Made by a program: the position numbers and the translations under genes. Below are positions 33,422-45,300 of a DNA stretch of 64,000 bases, piece after piece. The stretch comes from Carallia brachiata (lineage: Eukaryota > Streptophyta > Magnoliopsida > Malpighiales > Rhizophoraceae), in NCBI GenBank assembly GCA_021464245.1, contig JADCRB010000054.1:185481-249480 (forward strand). Reading direction: 5' to 3'. A model generated the notes under the pieces. It had not been told where the DNA came from. It made no database searches and saw only the letters and a program-made list of their open reading frames with translations. How positions within the stretch are numbered: position 1 is the stretch's first letter; the number at the start of each line of letters is the position of its first letter.

Positions 33422-35251
33422 AGCTGCATTGGCAGCAGTTGCTCACATCATTCAATTCCGAGAAGACAATTTTTTTTAACCAAAAATTTTTCTCATTCTC
33501 CATGTACAAGTTGGAGTAGCAAGACATCAACAAGACGATAGCTATCGTTCCGTGTTCATGGGAGAACAATTGAGGTTTATACTTGTACACAGAATTTTCC
33601 TCCAGAAAAAGAAAATAATTTCTATGATTTGCACACAAGATAAAGTTGTTTCATTATCCTGCACAGCATTGGATGGAGAAATGCAGTACTTTACAAACGT
33701 TTGGCTTCACTCAACCAAAGAACAGCTTGGAGAAAGTGACGGAGAAATCCAAGAACCATACAGTCTAAAGTGTAAAAAGGCATCAATTACATCACAAAAA
33801 GAACCTAGAGAGTACCAAAAACCTGTGTCTGCCAAACCAAGGCATTCCGTTACATCAGAAAACCTTCCTGTGCTCCCCATATTCTAACTCCCATGCATGC
33901 CACCAAAAAACATTTTCTGGACAATTCTGAGACTTGTTACAGTATAATGACAGTAAAGCTAAGATTGTGATGGAGCCACTCTCTAAATCCAAGTATAAGA
34001 ATTTGGTGAATGAATGCCCTTGTTTTATACTTTTGCAAGTAGACTAGCCAAGAATTTCCCCTTGCTACGAGTGAGTGATCGTACGCAAATAATCCAAACA
34101 AAAAGCAAAAAAACATCATCTTTTGGGACGTGGGTTCTTTCCATTTCCTATCAATTCGCGATTTTGCATACTTATTACTTGATAACCATCACCTGCATTA
34201 TCTCGTGGTAAAAGTAACTAAACTCTTAGTTAAAATTAAAAAAAAAAAATTGAAACAATGTGTCTTACATTTTGTTTGGGAGAAGAAAAAAAAATAGAGG
34301 GAGAGAAAAAAAAATAAAAAGATTAAACTAAATTATTATATTTAAAAAATATTTGAAAAGTGAAAAAGAAAAAAAATTTAATTCTTTTAATCTTATCATC
34401 AAAATCAATCTTCTAAAAAAATGGAAAGAAAGTTATTAGTTTTCATATTAAATTTATTAAATAACTTAATTATTCTTTACGTTATATCAAAATTACAATT
34501 TTATATAAACAAAGACAAAATAAGGTGTTTTTATTATGAAAAATAAAATTAATATTCTTATACATTTTATTTTTCACCTCTCACTATCCCTTTTTATTTG
34601 TAATTTTTCTCTTTTCCTTAACTCTTTTAAAAACAAAAAAAATAAAAAATGTTTTTCTCCTCTAATAATCTTCTTCCTTATTTTTCTCTTCCCATAAATT
34701 TTATTTAATTAGGGGACAAAATAAAAGGCACCGCATGTGAGCTCTAACACAATTGAATGATAATCTCTTAGGGTGTGATTAGATAATAAGATTTTAGTTA
34801 AAAAATAAATAAAAAAATAAAAATAAAAAATATTATAGTAATAATGATATTATAATTAATAAAAAATAATGATTACAAAATTATGAAAAATAAATAAATA
34901 ATAATTTATAATAAAAATAAAAAATTAATTATTTAAACAAATAAATAAATAAATAATATTTTTCTTCCTATTTCCCTTTCTGTTTTCTTTAAAAATATCC
35001 AATCAGGCCTGAATGTCAACGGAAAGTCGCAACAGCAAAATCTTGTTTGTACACTGCAACGATGAATAAAGAGATTTACATGAAACGCAACCCAATTTCC
35101 AGCACTTAAAACGGCGAACAAAAAAACAAAAGGTTTTCCACCACTTAAAACGGCAGGTCGTATGCACAATTACTTGATCAGTATTTAGTAAGGCCCTCCC
35201 GTTCGAATATCACCCTTCAATTCAATCTTCACTAAAAGATCGGATCCGACA
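33422..35251. other. 3' UTR of PHO1;H1 and AT-rich spacer
   Basis: The first few hundred bases should be the PHO1;H1 3' UTR. 34200-34970 is very AT-rich with A-runs; from 34769 a GGGTGTGATTAGATAATAAG start leads into AT-only text and could be a degraded MITE. The last ~250 bases hold the promoter and leader of the next gene. Confidence 0.45.
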
Positions 35252-37219
35252 ATGGCTACCACACTCAGTTGTGGCAGTGTTTCTCCCGCCATTACTTGTC
35301 TTGCCGCCATTCCTGCAGTTCAGGCTCACAGACGGACCACCAGTTCTATTCTACGAGCAAACAACCTCAATCCCATTTCTAATACAAACAACTTTCTCAA
35401 ACCCGCCAGGTCGCTTCCTCCCTTAATACCCTTTTTCTTCACAAAAAAAAAAAAAAAAAACCTCTTGGGTTTTGGTTTTTTATTTTTTTTTCCCAATTTC
35501 TTTTCTTTTTTGTTTAAAGTTTCAATCTTGGACTTCTAAACTTTCTAAAGCTGCAATTTTTATTGTTTTCTTAGGCTGAGAGTCTCTCAAACCACAACAA
35601 TTTCACCGCAGCGCCTTTTCCGTCCACTGGCGCTCTCTGGGTCGGTCGATGTCGGTTCTGAGACATACCCAGAAGGCGAACCGGGGGATTCGGATGCGGT
35701 ATGTTGGTCTTTCTTGTTCATATTTTGATGTTGGTCTTTGGTAGATTATTTTCGGGCGCAGATGAAAAAATTGGAGGTTTTCTTTGTTGTTGTTTTAGTT
35801 GCATTTTGAAATCTTAAATATTGGGAAATAGTTTGGGAATGTAGAGGGAGAGCTTTCGATAAGAATACTTTGGCAATTGCACTAGTAATCACAAATGATT
35901 TGGGAGAAATGTTAGAGTTAGATTATACTCGTTTGGAGAATTGCAGATTAACATGGAAGCCATTCATGTCATGTCATCAACCAATTAGCGCTTAAGGCCG
36001 GAAAAGTTCACCTTGAGCCTGGCATGATGTTGAGGATGGATAGGCGTTACGTCCATTCTTCAAGTTGTTGATCTAAATAAAGGAGAATGCTGTCTCTAGC
36101 TATGAGATTAATGAACCAGAATTCGATTTAAGGTAGTGGCTTAGGAAAAGATTAGAAATATGCATTGCATGTGAACATGACATGGCTGTAAAGAGGAACT
36201 GAGTAGGGTTGTGTCATTCAGTGAAAATGTGCTTTGAAAGCACAAAGGAACCAAAGGAGGTTTTCCTTATTTTTCTTGGATGTTTAGCTTAGGAATGTAA
36301 GGGATGTATAGTGATGTAAGGTGCATTGGTTGACCCGTTTAGATCATTTGTATATCTGCCAGCTGTCCATTTTGGCTATTCTTTTGATCTTTTCACCCCT
36401 TCGATTTTCTTCTTTTGTAATATTTTATCTGGTCTTGTATATCCAATTTACAGGGTCCAACCATTGACATAAAGCTGCCGAGGAGGAGTTTGCTTGTGCA
36501 ATTCACATGTAATGAGTGTGGTGAAAGAACGCAGAGGCTCATTAACAGATTGGCCTATGAACGGGGGCTTGTTTATGTACAGGTACTTGTTGACTGTAAT
36601 TTTGAGATTCTTGAAATGTATGCCATAATTTGGGATTAAGACTCTTCAACGCAGCATACAACCTGAAGTCCATACTTGTTGAATGATTTGTAAGTTTTTC
36701 CTGCATAGAAATTTGTGCTGAACCTTTTCTCTTGAGACATACAATCCGTAGACGTGAAAAGTGCCACCAAAACATGCCAGCCCTAAGAGAAATATTTGAG
36801 TTCCAAAGATGTTGGGAAAATGCTAGGTAGCTGCCAAGGAGCATAAGCCTAAAAACAAAATATGCGCCCCAGTCACTGCTTCATTGCTCTAAATACTCGG
36901 ATTCATAACGTTTCCCCATGACACTGTTACTGCCTCATGAATTGGTTTTTCCTAAATGAGTTAAATGCATGGTTTCATAATGTTATCTATTCTTCAACAT
37001 TTGGAAGGATGCAATTATTTGCTTCTGGTTTTGTAGCTTGTTTGTGCTTTTTCCATACATGTGAAGAAAGATTAAATGTTCATCCGATTAATAAGTTTTG
37101 CTTCTCATCAGTGTGCAGGGTGTGAGCGGTACCACAAATTAGCTGATAATCTAGGTCTTGTAATTGAGTATGACTTGCAAGAGGAAATCAGTGCAGAACA
37201 AAATACAGATCGAGCTTGA
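35252..37219 (+). CDS. Plastid-targeted DNL/Zim17-type zinc-finger HSP70 escort protein
   Basis: Four exons: 35252-35409, 35575-35698, 36454-36582, 37112-37219, in frame throughout (172 aa). The N-terminal ~65 residues are Ser/Thr/Ala/Arg-rich with almost no acidic residues, like a chloroplast transit peptide. The zinc finger has CNEC (exon 3) and CAGC (exon 4) separated by RTQRLINRLAYERGLVYVQ, then the defining KLADNLG (DNL) motif. Zim17/HEP proteins bind organellar HSP70 and keep it from aggregating. A homologue (At1g68730) sits beside PHO1;H1 and AGP19 in Arabidopsis, which supports orthology. It converges with the AGP gene, with stop codons only ~250 bp apart, so the 3' UTRs probably abut or overlap. 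Start chosen at MATTLS, the first ATG of the frame. Confidence 0.9.
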
Positions 37220-37471
37220 TAAGTATCAATTGAGTATTTACACAGCTTCTTTGTTTTGGATATCTTAATTACTTGTTGTAACCCAATATTCATCTTTAAT
37301 ACATACCAATTTGCAAAATAATACAAAAAATATCAAAATGGTGACCATTTCAGTCTTGCCTTTCACATCCCTTTGTATGAGTGTCTGAACTGGTCTTATT
37401 TTGTACATACAAGACAATCTCTCCTTCAAACATAAGTTCAGACGCATGGGCCATAACCCATGATCTAGTCA

Positions 37472-38517
37472 CTAGAAATATTGGCCCGCAAAAACCATCA
37501 GAAAGACAGTAACTAATGCAGTGCTTACCCACAGTCTGGATCTTCCCTGTTGATGTGCATTTCCTCCATTCTGGAAACCAGAAAAGGCAGTAAATGATTA
37601 TTCCACAATATTTATGCTGACAACTTTGCAATTTAAATGTTTGTTCATAAGAGTCTTGAGAGAATACCGTAGTTGGAGATGGTGCAGGGGCGGTGGCAGT
37701 GTCCTCAGACTCAGATTCTGTCACTGTGAGTGGGGATGGAGGGCTTGGCGGACTTGGCGGAATTGGTGCTAAAGCTAGTGCATGATGATGTCTCTTGTGC
37801 TTGTGTCGCCTTCTTTTCTTGTGCTTACCAGGAGCTGGGACAGTCGAAGGCACTGACGCAGGTGCTGGGGCTGGTGCTGGGGGAAGTGGTGCTGGTGCTG
37901 GTGCTGGTGCTGGTGTTGGTGGCGCCTTTGCTGGTGATGGTACTGGTGCTTCCTTAGCCGGTGCAGGTGCTGGTGTTTCTTTTGCAGGAGCTGGTGCTGG
38001 AGGTGCCTGAGCTGGAGCAGGGGATACTTGTGGTGGCGGCAGAACAGGTGTTGGTGTAGCTGGAGCCGGCGGCAGTGCTGGTGGTTTTGCCGGAGCTGGC
38101 GGCAGTGCTGGTGGTTTCGCCGGAGCCGGTGGCAGTGCTGGTGGTTTTGCCGGAGCCAGTGGCAGTGTTGGTGGCTTTGCTGGAGCTGGTGGCAGTGCTG
38201 GTAGTTTTGCTGGAGCTGCAACTGGAGGAATTTGTGGCGGTTGTGAGGGTGGAGTTTGAGGAGGTGGGACAGTTGGGCTGGTGGCTGGGGCTTTTTTGGG
38301 AGATGGTGGTGAATGGGAGTGGTTGCAGGGAGAGGTGTTGCTGCACTTGTTGGTGGTCGCGCTGGGGCAGTTGCCACAGTGGATTTTGGTGGTGTGAACG
38401 GTAGTAGGTGGAGGTGCCTCAGGCAAAATCAATGGAGATGCTGCCGGTGCTTGTGCTTGATGATGGTTAAGGGAAAGCTGAGAAAGCCAAGAGGAAAGCA
38501 CAAAGCATTGAAGCCAT
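37472..38517 (-). CDS. AGP19: AGP19-type lysine-rich classical arabinogalactan protein, 2 exons, frame disturbed
   Basis: A cell-surface proteoglycan core, Hyp-glycosylated and GPI-anchored. Exon 1 runs to 37668 and exon 2 is 37570-37472. The central part is AP/PA/PP/TP-rich with the Lys/Arg/His block KHKKRRRHKHKRHHH, the hallmark of AGP17/18/19, followed by PIPPSPPSPPSP. Exon 2 encodes NGGN then a hydrophobic tail (STALVTVFLMVFAG), a GPI-attachment signal. The only good start, ATG 38517, opens a signal peptide (MASMLCAFLLAFSAF) in a different frame from the mature QAPAASP start, so the literal reading stops at about 38470. A second frame disturbance at ~38395-38310 gives Cys-rich text (CGNCPS...NKC) in the main frame, while the neighbouring frame reads A/P/T-rich like an AGP. 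The frame from ~38300 to the end is continuous. A TATA-like box lies at 38562-38555. Confidence 0.85.
38071..38220 (-). repeat. 30-bp coding tandem repeat in AGP (five units)
   Basis: Five adjacent 30-bp units encode variants of APAKPPALPP. The units differ by a few bases; one has T for A in the protein (PPTLPL) and one Leu for Pro (AKLPAL). In-frame 10-residue units explain length variation without frame change. Confidence 0.9.
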
Positions 38518-38554
38518 CTTCTTCTTTTGAAGAGAAGCAAAGGAAGAAATAGCG

Positions 38555-38562
38555 TTTATATA
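38555..38562 (-). promoter_or_regulatory. TATA-like box of the AGP gene
   Basis: TATATAAA on the minus strand, about 40 bp upstream of the ATG at 38517. The implied 5' UTR is very short. Confidence 0.45.
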
Positions 38563-41467
38563 CAGTTGAAGGCAATAGGAACCACCTTACGCGTAAAAAA
38601 TGTTGGATGGCATTGTGGAGGGAGAAATGTAGTCTTCATGCGGGTGCTACATTCCTTCTAATGATATGTGGTTAGTGGGGCCCTGCATAAGCCTGGAAAT
38701 CGAGCTTGCTGAAGAAAGATTTACTCCTGGAGATTATTGATGTCTCAATTGTTATTACTGGTGTCATTATCAATGTCACCATTGTCATTGATTGGCAGGT
38801 ATGGCATGAACGTGCAAATCATTCAATACTTCATTAAACCTTGTCTACATAATATTTGGTCGTTTTTTCTAATTGTTTCTAATCAGATCACTTGTTTACC
38901 ACAATGATCATGGTTTAATTCTAACCGTTCTAGAGACGTTTCCTGTTCAAATTGAATGATGAGGCAAATGGAGTTGGCTTGCATGGACTCAACTAAACGC
39001 CAACTGAATGAAATTCTGGTTGGAAGCTCGCTCAGCTCTCATTCCCTTTTCTCCACTATAGTCCTTTAGGGCACTTAGAAGATGGTTAAAAGAGTGTTCT
39101 GATTCTGTTAATTGGTTGCCACGCATCCAGTCGATGCATGTTATCTAACTCCGGTTGCTACCCAATCTGGTTTGAATGCATAACAATGCATTGTATCTAT
39201 TAAAGCATGAGTGATCCAATTGAACCGACCAAACATAAATGATCAGACTAACATCTGGTGCAAAATTTAGTAACCACTAGAGTAGTCAAGCTTCTGAATC
39301 AGTGAATTTTAACCAAAAGATTTTTTTGTTTTTGTGTGATCAATAAATTTCTGTGTCAATTAAGGCAATGCTAACAAACCTTTCACCTACCCTCAAATTG
39401 GACCATAGCATTTATCCTAACATATCCTGTACATTGGTAAGTAGTTCCTGTCAAAGGTTATCAGGAGAGTATAGCAAGGTCAGGAGCCCTTTTCTGGTTT
39501 CTTTCTCAGTTTCATTCAGCTATGGTCATCTTTCTTCTCTCGGGATAGCAGATGCTTCTTAGCATTTGTGCAAGGCATTGCATATTTGCATCTGTTGAAA
39601 CTTGGTAGGATGTAGAACCTACTCGCATACGAGTTGTTAAGAAGATAAAATATCCTACATGGATAAAGAACAACTTCTTCGCGTATTAACGAGCTTTTAG
39701 ATGGACGAAGTAATGTTGGCCAGTTTAGGCCATATTGCTGCCAGGAAAACAATTTTTCATAGTATTCCCTTACAGGATTCTACGTTTGTTCAAGGAAAAC
39801 AAGTAGCATTCTTTTGCTGATGCAGTGATTCCAGTGTGCATCCAGACCCAGTCACTCAAAATATTTTGGATGAACAAGTCAACATTGTTATGGTTTGTAC
39901 CCCTCAAAAGGTAATGGGGTGCCTGGTGTGTGTGTTTGTGTGTTGTGTGTGTGTGTGTGTATAATCCAACTATATAGACTCAAATTTAATAAATTTATAT
40001 TGTATGTAAGAAAATTTCTCAGTTCCGTAGAAAGGAGAGCCAAATTGGTATTCGTTAATACTACACAAAAGGAAATTTGGTATTACAAAATTGATTAAAT
40101 CTAAATATTAGTTTAATATTTTTTATATTATTAATACCAAGTGATTAAATATTCTCTAATTCTGATGACTTTTCAATGTTAATCTGATTCTAGGTGGCAA
40201 AACATGATTGATTTCTATGGATGTATTGTTGAATACAAATAAGCGACCGAACGGGAATCCACCAATGTTTTTTCGTTCCTTTTGTTGTTGTTTTTTGTTT
40301 TGGTAAAAGAGATGAAAAAGTAAATGTGATACTTTATTGTGTTTTAGTAAAGATTTGAATTTATAATTTTTTGCATGGTAACGACTGAATTTTTGAACTA
40401 ATAGGTCATACCATTTGGTGCATAGTAAAAAGACCAGATCATTAGGTTAATGGTCCAATTGGTGAATTAGTGATGGAACTTGCAAGTCGATTTCTATTTA
40501 ATAAAATAATAACAAATATTTGTTATTTTAGTATAAAAATAAAATAAAAATTTATTTACAATGAAAACATAATTAAAGTAGAAATAAGTTTCACTATTCT
40601 ACTATTTGAAATAACTTCTCAATCAATAAAATATTAGCTCCCAAAAAAAATATATCATAAAAATAAGAGATATTGTCCAAAAATATTATCAAAAAAATAT
40701 TAAAAATATTAAACACATAAGATAATTTTAATCAGAGAGATTTAACTTATCTATTTTGAAATGTCACTCTTAAACTCAGCAACCCTAAGGAGTCTCTGTG
40801 GAATTAAAGTCTTGATTTGCATTTGGTTAAAATCAATTTTAGAGGATTTTATTGTTAAACAACAAATCAATTTTAGAGGATTTTAGAGAAAAAAAACTGA
40901 ATAATAATTGAATTGTCTAATTTGTTGATTTTTGGGTTACCAGTTCAGTCTAGTTCAAACCGGTTCATATAATTTTCAAGTAGTTTATTTCCTATTCTAA
41001 TTACAAGATGAAACTGAACCAGTTTAAGTTTCAGTTTACTGGTTCACCAGTCTGACTACCAAGTCAGTTCGATTTTTAAAATTATAATTCGGTGGGTTTT
41101 TTTTGTTAAAAAAAGAAAACTATTAACGTGTTGCCTGTTGAACGGTCCTATTGACTTTTGGGCACTGTAATCTGACATCCAACCCAAATTAATTAATTAA
41201 ACGAGCTCAATAGCTGTAAATTAATCCCTGCTAAATGCTAATGCTAGGACTTTCCTAGACTAGTCCGCATTAACTGAAAACCACTTAATCCTATCCTCAC
41301 TCGACCAGCTAAGTAGATTCAGATTTCACGCACTGCCTGCGTGCCTTGCTCTTGATAAGAGCACACAACAGACCTCTTAGGCCTTAGCAACGATGATCCA
41401 GCCCATTATAAGCCCAGACCCGGCAATTATACCAGCCCCTGCCACCCAAACCAACACCAGATTAGCC
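38563..41467. other. Gene-free intergenic DNA
   Basis: No gene seen. There is a (GT)n microsatellite with interruptions at about 39925-39961. At about 40935-41085 there is a block rich in ACCGGTT/AACCAGTT phrases on both strands, similar to the repeats at 47540-48556. The rest is ordinary AT-rich DNA. Confidence 0.45.
39925..39961. repeat. Interrupted (GT)n microsatellite
   Basis: GTGTGTGTGTTTGTGTGTTGTGTGTGTGTGTGTGT-like run with two interruptions. Confidence 0.9.
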
Positions 41468-41673
41468 ATAATTTCAATAAGCTTTTTTTTTTTTTGACCA
41501 AATACGGTACTAGCTTCATTAATAATCAGAAATCAAAAGGTGTTTAAGAGCTATAGGTGAGTTGCCTATTCAGTCTAAAGGACAAACACTATCCTGAATA
41601 AAGATGCAGCCCAGTCTGCCATTTGATTAGCAAAACTTTTAATGATTATAATCAAGACTTAACAATAGTTTGA

Positions 41674-41905
41674 AACTCGTCTGGAGGTTTCCAACCCAGT
41701 TCAGGGAACATATTCCTTACTTAAATTGGGAGGCTACCCAATGTATAATCTTGTTAGTCACTGTAGTCGTAATAAAAAACAATAATTTAAAGTTCGTCGG
41801 GAGGTTTTCAACAACCCAGTTTAGGGAACATATTCCTTACCTAGATTGGGAGGTTACCCAATATACAATCTTGTTAGCCACCGTAATCCTAATAAAGAAA
41901 AATTA
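41674..41905 (-). repeat. ~118-bp tandem duplication at the 3' end of the LINE
   Basis: Two adjacent copies, roughly 41674-41785 and 41792-41905, share CAGTT(C/T)AGGGAACATATTCCTTAC, then TTGGGAGG(C/T)TACCCAAT and AATCTTGTTAG. They differ by scattered changes, so the duplication is old. It covers the end of the RNase H ORF and the 3' UTR. Confidence 0.85.
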
Positions 41906-42294
41906 CAATTCCTCAAACATGATAACAATTTGCATACATCATCAATGATTGGACTAATAATCCACGGTCGATCTTGAGATGGACTAGTCACCGCTTTAAG
42001 TACCTCCAAGGAGTCAATCTCAATCAAAATATTCTGCAGCACAAAAGAAAGGGCCAGTTGTATACCGGCACCAAGAGCCAAGGCCTCGGCCATCAAAGCA
42101 GATTGGGCCTGTTGAGCGAAAGCTAGTCCGTGGAGTATGATGCCATCTGCATTCCTTGCTACTGCTGCCATTCCCGCCTTTTGGGATATGGGTTCAAAGG
42201 AACCATCACAGTTAATTTTGACTGCATTGATTTTGGGGGGGAATCCATTCCAAAGATTGCGGTTCCTGGGCAGGGGTTGTATTGGCCTCCTCAT
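41854..42294 (-). pseudogene. LINE RNase H-like (RVT_3) domain remnant
   Basis: The open frame contains KINCDGSF with the first catalytic Asp, AEALALGAGIQLA with the Glu, and IEIDSLEVLKAV with the next Asp. These are the ribonuclease H fold residues found at the C-terminus of plant L1-type LINE polyproteins. Upstream RT is lost. The frame then departs from the family near the end (RWLTRLYIG), and the usual C-terminal text (NLGKEYVP) is seen in another frame within the duplicated segment. Confidence 0.8.
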
Positions 42295-42368
42295 AATCCT
42301 GAAGGAGAAGAATTTAGCAGAACGTTTGATTGCAACACAAATATAGTTATGTATAATTTCAACAAGCT

Positions 42369-45300
42369 AGAGGAGTCATTTAAGGAAAATGAAAGACACC
42401 CTTAATTTAGTTCTATGTGACAACACAGTTGTATGTGTGTATATGTATATATATATAGTAAAGAGAAGTGGATTGACTTGATAATGGTTTCAGTTTGAGT
42501 TGGGCTGAAGTCCAGGCTGCGTTGGCCTAAAATTTTTCCCTTTCTAGATCTTAAGATAAAGTGTTGGGTTCCTTAATCTCGACATAGATAATCTATCTTT
42601 GATTAGAGAATTGATCTTTGCATTGAATAGTCGTTGCATTTAGAAATTAGCATACTCTATTAATACTTAATTTGCGAGGGGAATAGGATTGTGAATCTCA
42701 CTTTATTTGATTTATCTTGCCAAATTATGAAGAAATTGAAATGATCTTTTGAATATTAGACCTCATTTATAGTTAAATTATCTTTTTTTTTTTTTTTTGG
42801 TCAAAAGTTAAATTATCTTCCTTACTCTAACACACAATAATTATTAATAATAATAATAGAATAGAGTAGATAAGATTTCGGTAAAGGACAGTATAGTCTT
42901 AGTTTGTCAGGTCATACATTTCTTTTGTCAAGGACATTGCAATTTACCAGTAGCTAGTGGCTGCTGGATATTATTATAATATAATTAATAAAAATATTTT
43001 TACGGAGACATTTTTATGAACGCAAATATTTTATGTATAATATTTTATATTATATAAATAATATTTCATATAACATACAAAAAATATATAGTAAAAATAG
43101 TATAAAATTGTGAAAATCTTTTTTATATTACATAAAAAAATTATTAATGTAAAATAAAATATTTTATATGTAGTATAACATTAATTTGCGTTGATTTTAA
43201 GTTTTACAATTTGACCAAGTCGAAGGAAGCAGACAAAAGGAATTAAAGATAAAGAAAGAAAATAATAAGGGATTTCGTACATGGAATGGCAGTCCTCTTT
43301 TTTTTTTTTTTTTGTCAGCTCTTTAATTTTCAATTTCTTTTGTCTTTGTATACAATAATTCCATATTTTTTTTACTGATTATCATAATATATAAATTTTA
43401 ATATACTTTTATATTCAAACTGTTTCTAATCGGTCAGTCACTTGGCCGACCATGAATCTTTTACTACTAAATTATTAACACAATATGATATGTTAGTAAT
43501 TGACAAAATTTGATAATAATTTCCGTATAACATATTATAAGATTCTATTACACAGTTTAATTTTAAATAATATCATATAATTTATTAAATGATATTCAAT
43601 AATTTATTTTTTTAATCTAACGATACTTATTATTTTAATTTTACTTAAAAAATTTACTAAATATTTCTTTATATTATAATTATTTGTCGGTAGATAACTA
43701 TTATTTTAATAAAGCATTTATTAGGGATAGTTAAATTATGATATTGTACTTTATTATTTTCTTTAGTTTTTTTATTATTATTTTCATAAAGTAGTCGGCA
43801 GGGTGTCTTTTATTGTTGTGCAGGTTCTTTCATTGGTTTACAAATAGAGTTTTTTGGACAAAAAAAGAGATTATCTGGTAGCATTTATTAAAGACATTTT
43901 TTTGTCTCATAAGATGTGGGTTGCTACTGAAAATGATTTGATTTCTGAAGGATTTTAAAGTTTTAAGCAGTAATGGAATGCATGCTGTTTGATAAAATGA
44001 CATATATGCAAGCTCATTGATAAAATCATCCAATGGAACAAATGGGACGGACCAAGTAAAGGAGATCACTCACAAATTGACAAAAACAAACCAAGATTCT
44101 CATGGGAACTTGGTAATTATCTGAGATTAGTTATAGAAATAAAAATAATACCCTTGGTTAATATTTTTTTTTCACATCAATTGTACTGTTAGTATTATTT
44201 GATAATCGATTGTGGAAAGTAAAAAAATCAAAACCATCATCAAAAAATATTTTTACTCAAAATATCTTTGACGAGATGTACTAAAAGTATGTCTAAAAGT
44301 ATACATATTTTTATATACCATGTTTGATCTCATTCACATTGTTAGGAAAATAAATCCCCATTTGTTAACCAAACTCTGTTAATTAATTAAGTATAAAAGG
44401 GAATTATCTTATCTACAAAATTTTTAAAAAAAAAAGTCCAAGTAAAGGAATTACCTCATCTACACCCTGAGAAAATAGATTCCACGGAATGGAACAGTGC
44501 TTTACGAGCAACAAAAATAAAGATATTCGATATAGACTATAATCGGTTATCATTTTTTTAATCACCAACCTTGCTTCGTGTTTCCTTTTTTTTTTTTTCG
44601 GTTCAATTTTTTTTTAACTAACAAATAATTGAATCAATTAAGTGCATTCACCACATCCTCAAACACAATTTTGAAGTCAGCATGGTCATCTCTGCTATTC
44701 CTAACAAAAGAGAAATCCCTAATTATCAAAAGAAAAAAGAACAAAAAATTGATTTCACCAACGGAAAATGTGAAATGTCGGGTTAGCCAAGTGTCAAAAT
44801 AAAGCCAAAAATTAAAATATTATACCTACTTTTTTTTTTCCGAATAGGATAGAGCTGCTTTATCTGTACTTGCACAGAAAAATCATGTTTTCTTTTTTGT
44901 TTTTCGTTTTGGATAAAGTCGAAATCATATCGTAATTTAAAATTGCTTGATCAGTTTAGGTAGTTGCACAATGAAACTGTTTTGGGTATATCGGAAAATA
45001 TTGCACAATGAAATATAAGTTCGTAAATTCCGATGTTGACAATTGAGATTAATGGTGCAACATATTCTAATTTTCCAATGTTTATTTTGGTTTATTCATG
45101 TTTGTTGGCCAAACTTGGTCCATATTTTTCGGTACCATTCATGCTTTTTGATATTATAACGTGGGAAAATTGAGTATGGACATCCAAAATGTTACATCAT
45201 AGTGTACTATCAAAATATATTTTTTTTAAATCTTCTTGAATATTTAGCCATTATTGCATTCTTTCTGGATATGGGCAAAACAAATTACGAATCTAATTAC

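Larger units (their letters stand above)
41484..42352 (-). mobile_element. 5'-truncated LINE with poly-A tail and 16-bp target duplication
   Basis: On the minus strand the element starts within the RNase H region and ends in a poly-A tail (poly-T at about 41483-41495 on plus). ATAATTTCAATAAGCT (41468-41483) and ATAATTTCAACAAGCT (42353-42368) flank it, differing at one base, which is a target duplication of LINE size. The 5' truncation is typical of target-primed reverse transcription. No reverse transcriptase remains. Confidence 0.85.

Noticed and set aside
42130..42405. Plus-strand open frames opposite the LINE
   Set aside because: Antisense shadows of the RNase H frame.
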